From: Acetobacter cibinongensis
Lineage (GTDB): Bacteria; Pseudomonadota; Alphaproteobacteria; Acetobacterales; Acetobacteraceae
Assembly: GCF_000963925.1 (NCBI RefSeq)
Contig: NZ_BAMV01000007.1
Span: forward strand, 1 to 64,000
Direction: 5' to 3'
Length of the DNA stretch: 64,000 nt
Part shown: piece after piece, positions 63,211 through 64,000 of the stretch
Layout of the letters: each line of letters opens with the position of its first letter
Position numbering within the stretch: the stretch's first letter is position 1
Made by a program: the position numbers and the translations under genes
Notes under the pieces: generated by a model
Told to the model about the DNA's origin: nothing
Seen by the model: only the letters and a program-made list of their open reading frames with translations
The model's database searches: none

Positions 63211-64000
63211 GTGGCACATACCGGCAAAGCAGGACGCAGAAAACACACCCCAACCCAGTCTGCTGAATATAAGCAGAACAGAAAGAGAACGTCCAGTCGA
63301 AAATGGATTGGGCTGCTGGCGGGTGTTGCGTTAGGCACCGTTGCGACCCAGCGTAACGCCCATGCGCAGTATGCAGGCCAGCTTAGTTCTATTGTGATGG
63401 ACGCTAACACCGGTGCCGTTCTGTCCCAGACAGACCCGGACCTGCGCCGCTACCCTGCCAGCCTGACAAAACTGATGACGCTGTACCTGACGTTCTCGGC
63501 ACTGCGTGCCGGGACGATCACGCTGGACCAGCTTGTGCCCGTCTCCATTCATGCAGCAACCATGGAGCCCTCCAAACTTGGGGTTGTGCCGGGTAGCCGC
63601 CTGACCGTGCAGCAGGCCATTCTGGCGCTGGTCACAAAGTCCGCCAACGATGCTGCCTGTGCCCTTGGTGAATTTCTGGGTGGCGGGAGCGAACCACAGT
63701 TTGCTGCCCTCATGACCCAGCAGGCCCGCGCGCTGGGTATGAGCCGCACCACCTTCCGCAATGCCTCCGGCCTGCCAGACCCGGACCAGCTTACCACGGC
63801 GCGTGACCTCGCCACACTGGGCAGACATCTGATCAATGACTTCCCGGAAGACTATCATTACTTCTCCACCGCTGCCTTCCGCTTTCATGGCCGGATGATC
63901 CCTAATCACAACCCCATGCTGAAAGCCTATGTGGGCGCGGACGGCATGAAAACCGGCTATACAGAAGAAGCAGGCCGCAACCTTGTGACATCCGCCCTGC
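63211..64000 (+). CDS. D-alanyl-D-alanine carboxypeptidase (3' end outside window)
   Basis: A low-molecular-weight penicillin-binding protein, peptidase S11. GTG at 63211 follows AGGTGGGA; an earlier GTG at 63199 is possible. A basic N-terminus and hydrophobic leader (WIGLLAGVALGTVAT) end at AHA|QY. The three catalytic motifs are SLTK (Ser84, Lys87), SAN (in KSANDAA), and KTG (DGMKTGYT) before the right edge. It trims peptidoglycan pentapeptides in the periplasm. The coding region continues past 64000. Upstream 62937-63210 holds the promoter region for clpS and this gene. Confidence 0.95.
   Translation, partial: MAHTGKAGRRKHTPTQSAEYKQNRKRTSSRKWIGLLAGVALGTVATQRNAHAQYAGQLSSIVMDANTGAVLSQTDPDLRRYPASLTKLMTLYLTFSALRAGTITLDQLVPVSIHAATMEPSKLGVVPGSRLTVQQAILALVTKSANDAACALGEFLGGGSEPQFAALMTQQARALGMSRTTFRNASGLPDPDQLTTARDLATLGRHLINDFPEDYHYFSTAAFRFHGRMIPNHNPMLKAYVGADGMKTGYTEEAGRNLVTSAL

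Noticed and set aside
1-64000. CRISPR array, prophage or insertion sequence
   Set aside because: No regular spaced repeats, phage structural genes or transposase genes were seen anywhere in the window.

Overview
The window looks like a chromosomal segment of an acetic acid bacterium (Acetobacteraceae, most likely Acetobacter or a close relative). The best evidence is two membrane-bound periplasmic oxidase-type dehydrogenase operons. One is a Tat-exported FAD/GMC sugar or polyol dehydrogenase with a triheme cytochrome c (10255-13928). The other is a molybdopterin aldehyde dehydrogenase with an iron-sulfur small subunit and a triheme cytochrome c (48729-52592). Alphaproteobacterial hallmarks are ChvI/ChvG, an RpoH-like promoter before dnaK, RapZ and the clpS-clpA pair. 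No phage, insertion sequence, CRISPR array or rRNA was recognised.

Layout. 1-6.2 kb: an ECF sigma factor (cut at the left edge) with its FecR-type anti-sigma factor but no receptor gene, an SDR oxidoreductase divergent from an AraC regulator, an OprP/OprO-like porin, and an orphan heptosyltransferase resembling those that glycosylate autotransporters. 6.2-10 kb: a hairpin-rich gap, guaA, a small secreted protein, tRNA-Arg(ACG), an Ivy-type lysozyme inhibitor and a small membrane protein. 10.2-14 kb: the small-large-cytochrome dehydrogenase operon. 14-20 kb: a cobalamin-riboswitch-controlled operon on the minus strand, btuB-btuF-btuC-btuD, with genes joined by one-base stop/start overlaps, followed by a bile-acid/sodium-symporter-family transporter. 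20-26 kb: a small unknown gene, a secreted adenosine deaminase-like enzyme, an AraC regulator divergent from an alpha/beta hydrolase, and a LysR regulator divergent from a pirin. 26-33 kb: a nutrient-scavenging set of Tat phospholipase C, TonB receptor, secreted S1/P1 nuclease and PiuC-like dioxygenase, then a DUF1328 protein.

33-49 kb is mainly housekeeping: a duplicated-domain periplasmic protein, purH, trmB, metK, a PD-(D/E)XK nuclease-like gene in AT-richer flanking DNA, dapB, dnaJ, dnaK, grpE, the chvI-chvG two-component system, a Rid-family gene and rapZ. 49-64 kb: the aldehyde dehydrogenase operon, an MscS channel, an orphan sulfate-binding protein, an alginate-export-type outer membrane protein, YqgE/AlgH, a PPK2 polyphosphate kinase, a DUF3465 protein, clpA, clpS and a D-Ala-D-Ala carboxypeptidase that runs off the right edge.

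How the genes fit together. The two dehydrogenase complexes oxidise substrates in the periplasm and would pass electrons through c-type hemes to the quinone pool. The B12 operon imports corrinoids under riboswitch control. The secreted nuclease, phospholipase C and adenosine deaminase are consistent with scavenging phosphate and nucleosides from dead biomass. ChvI/ChvG, grpE-dnaK-dnaJ and ClpAS give envelope-stress sensing and protein quality control. The points most worth follow-up are the hairpin cluster at 6383-6590, the transporter trailing the B12 operon, the nuclease-like gene at 38047-39141 and the TonB/phospholipase/nuclease cluster.
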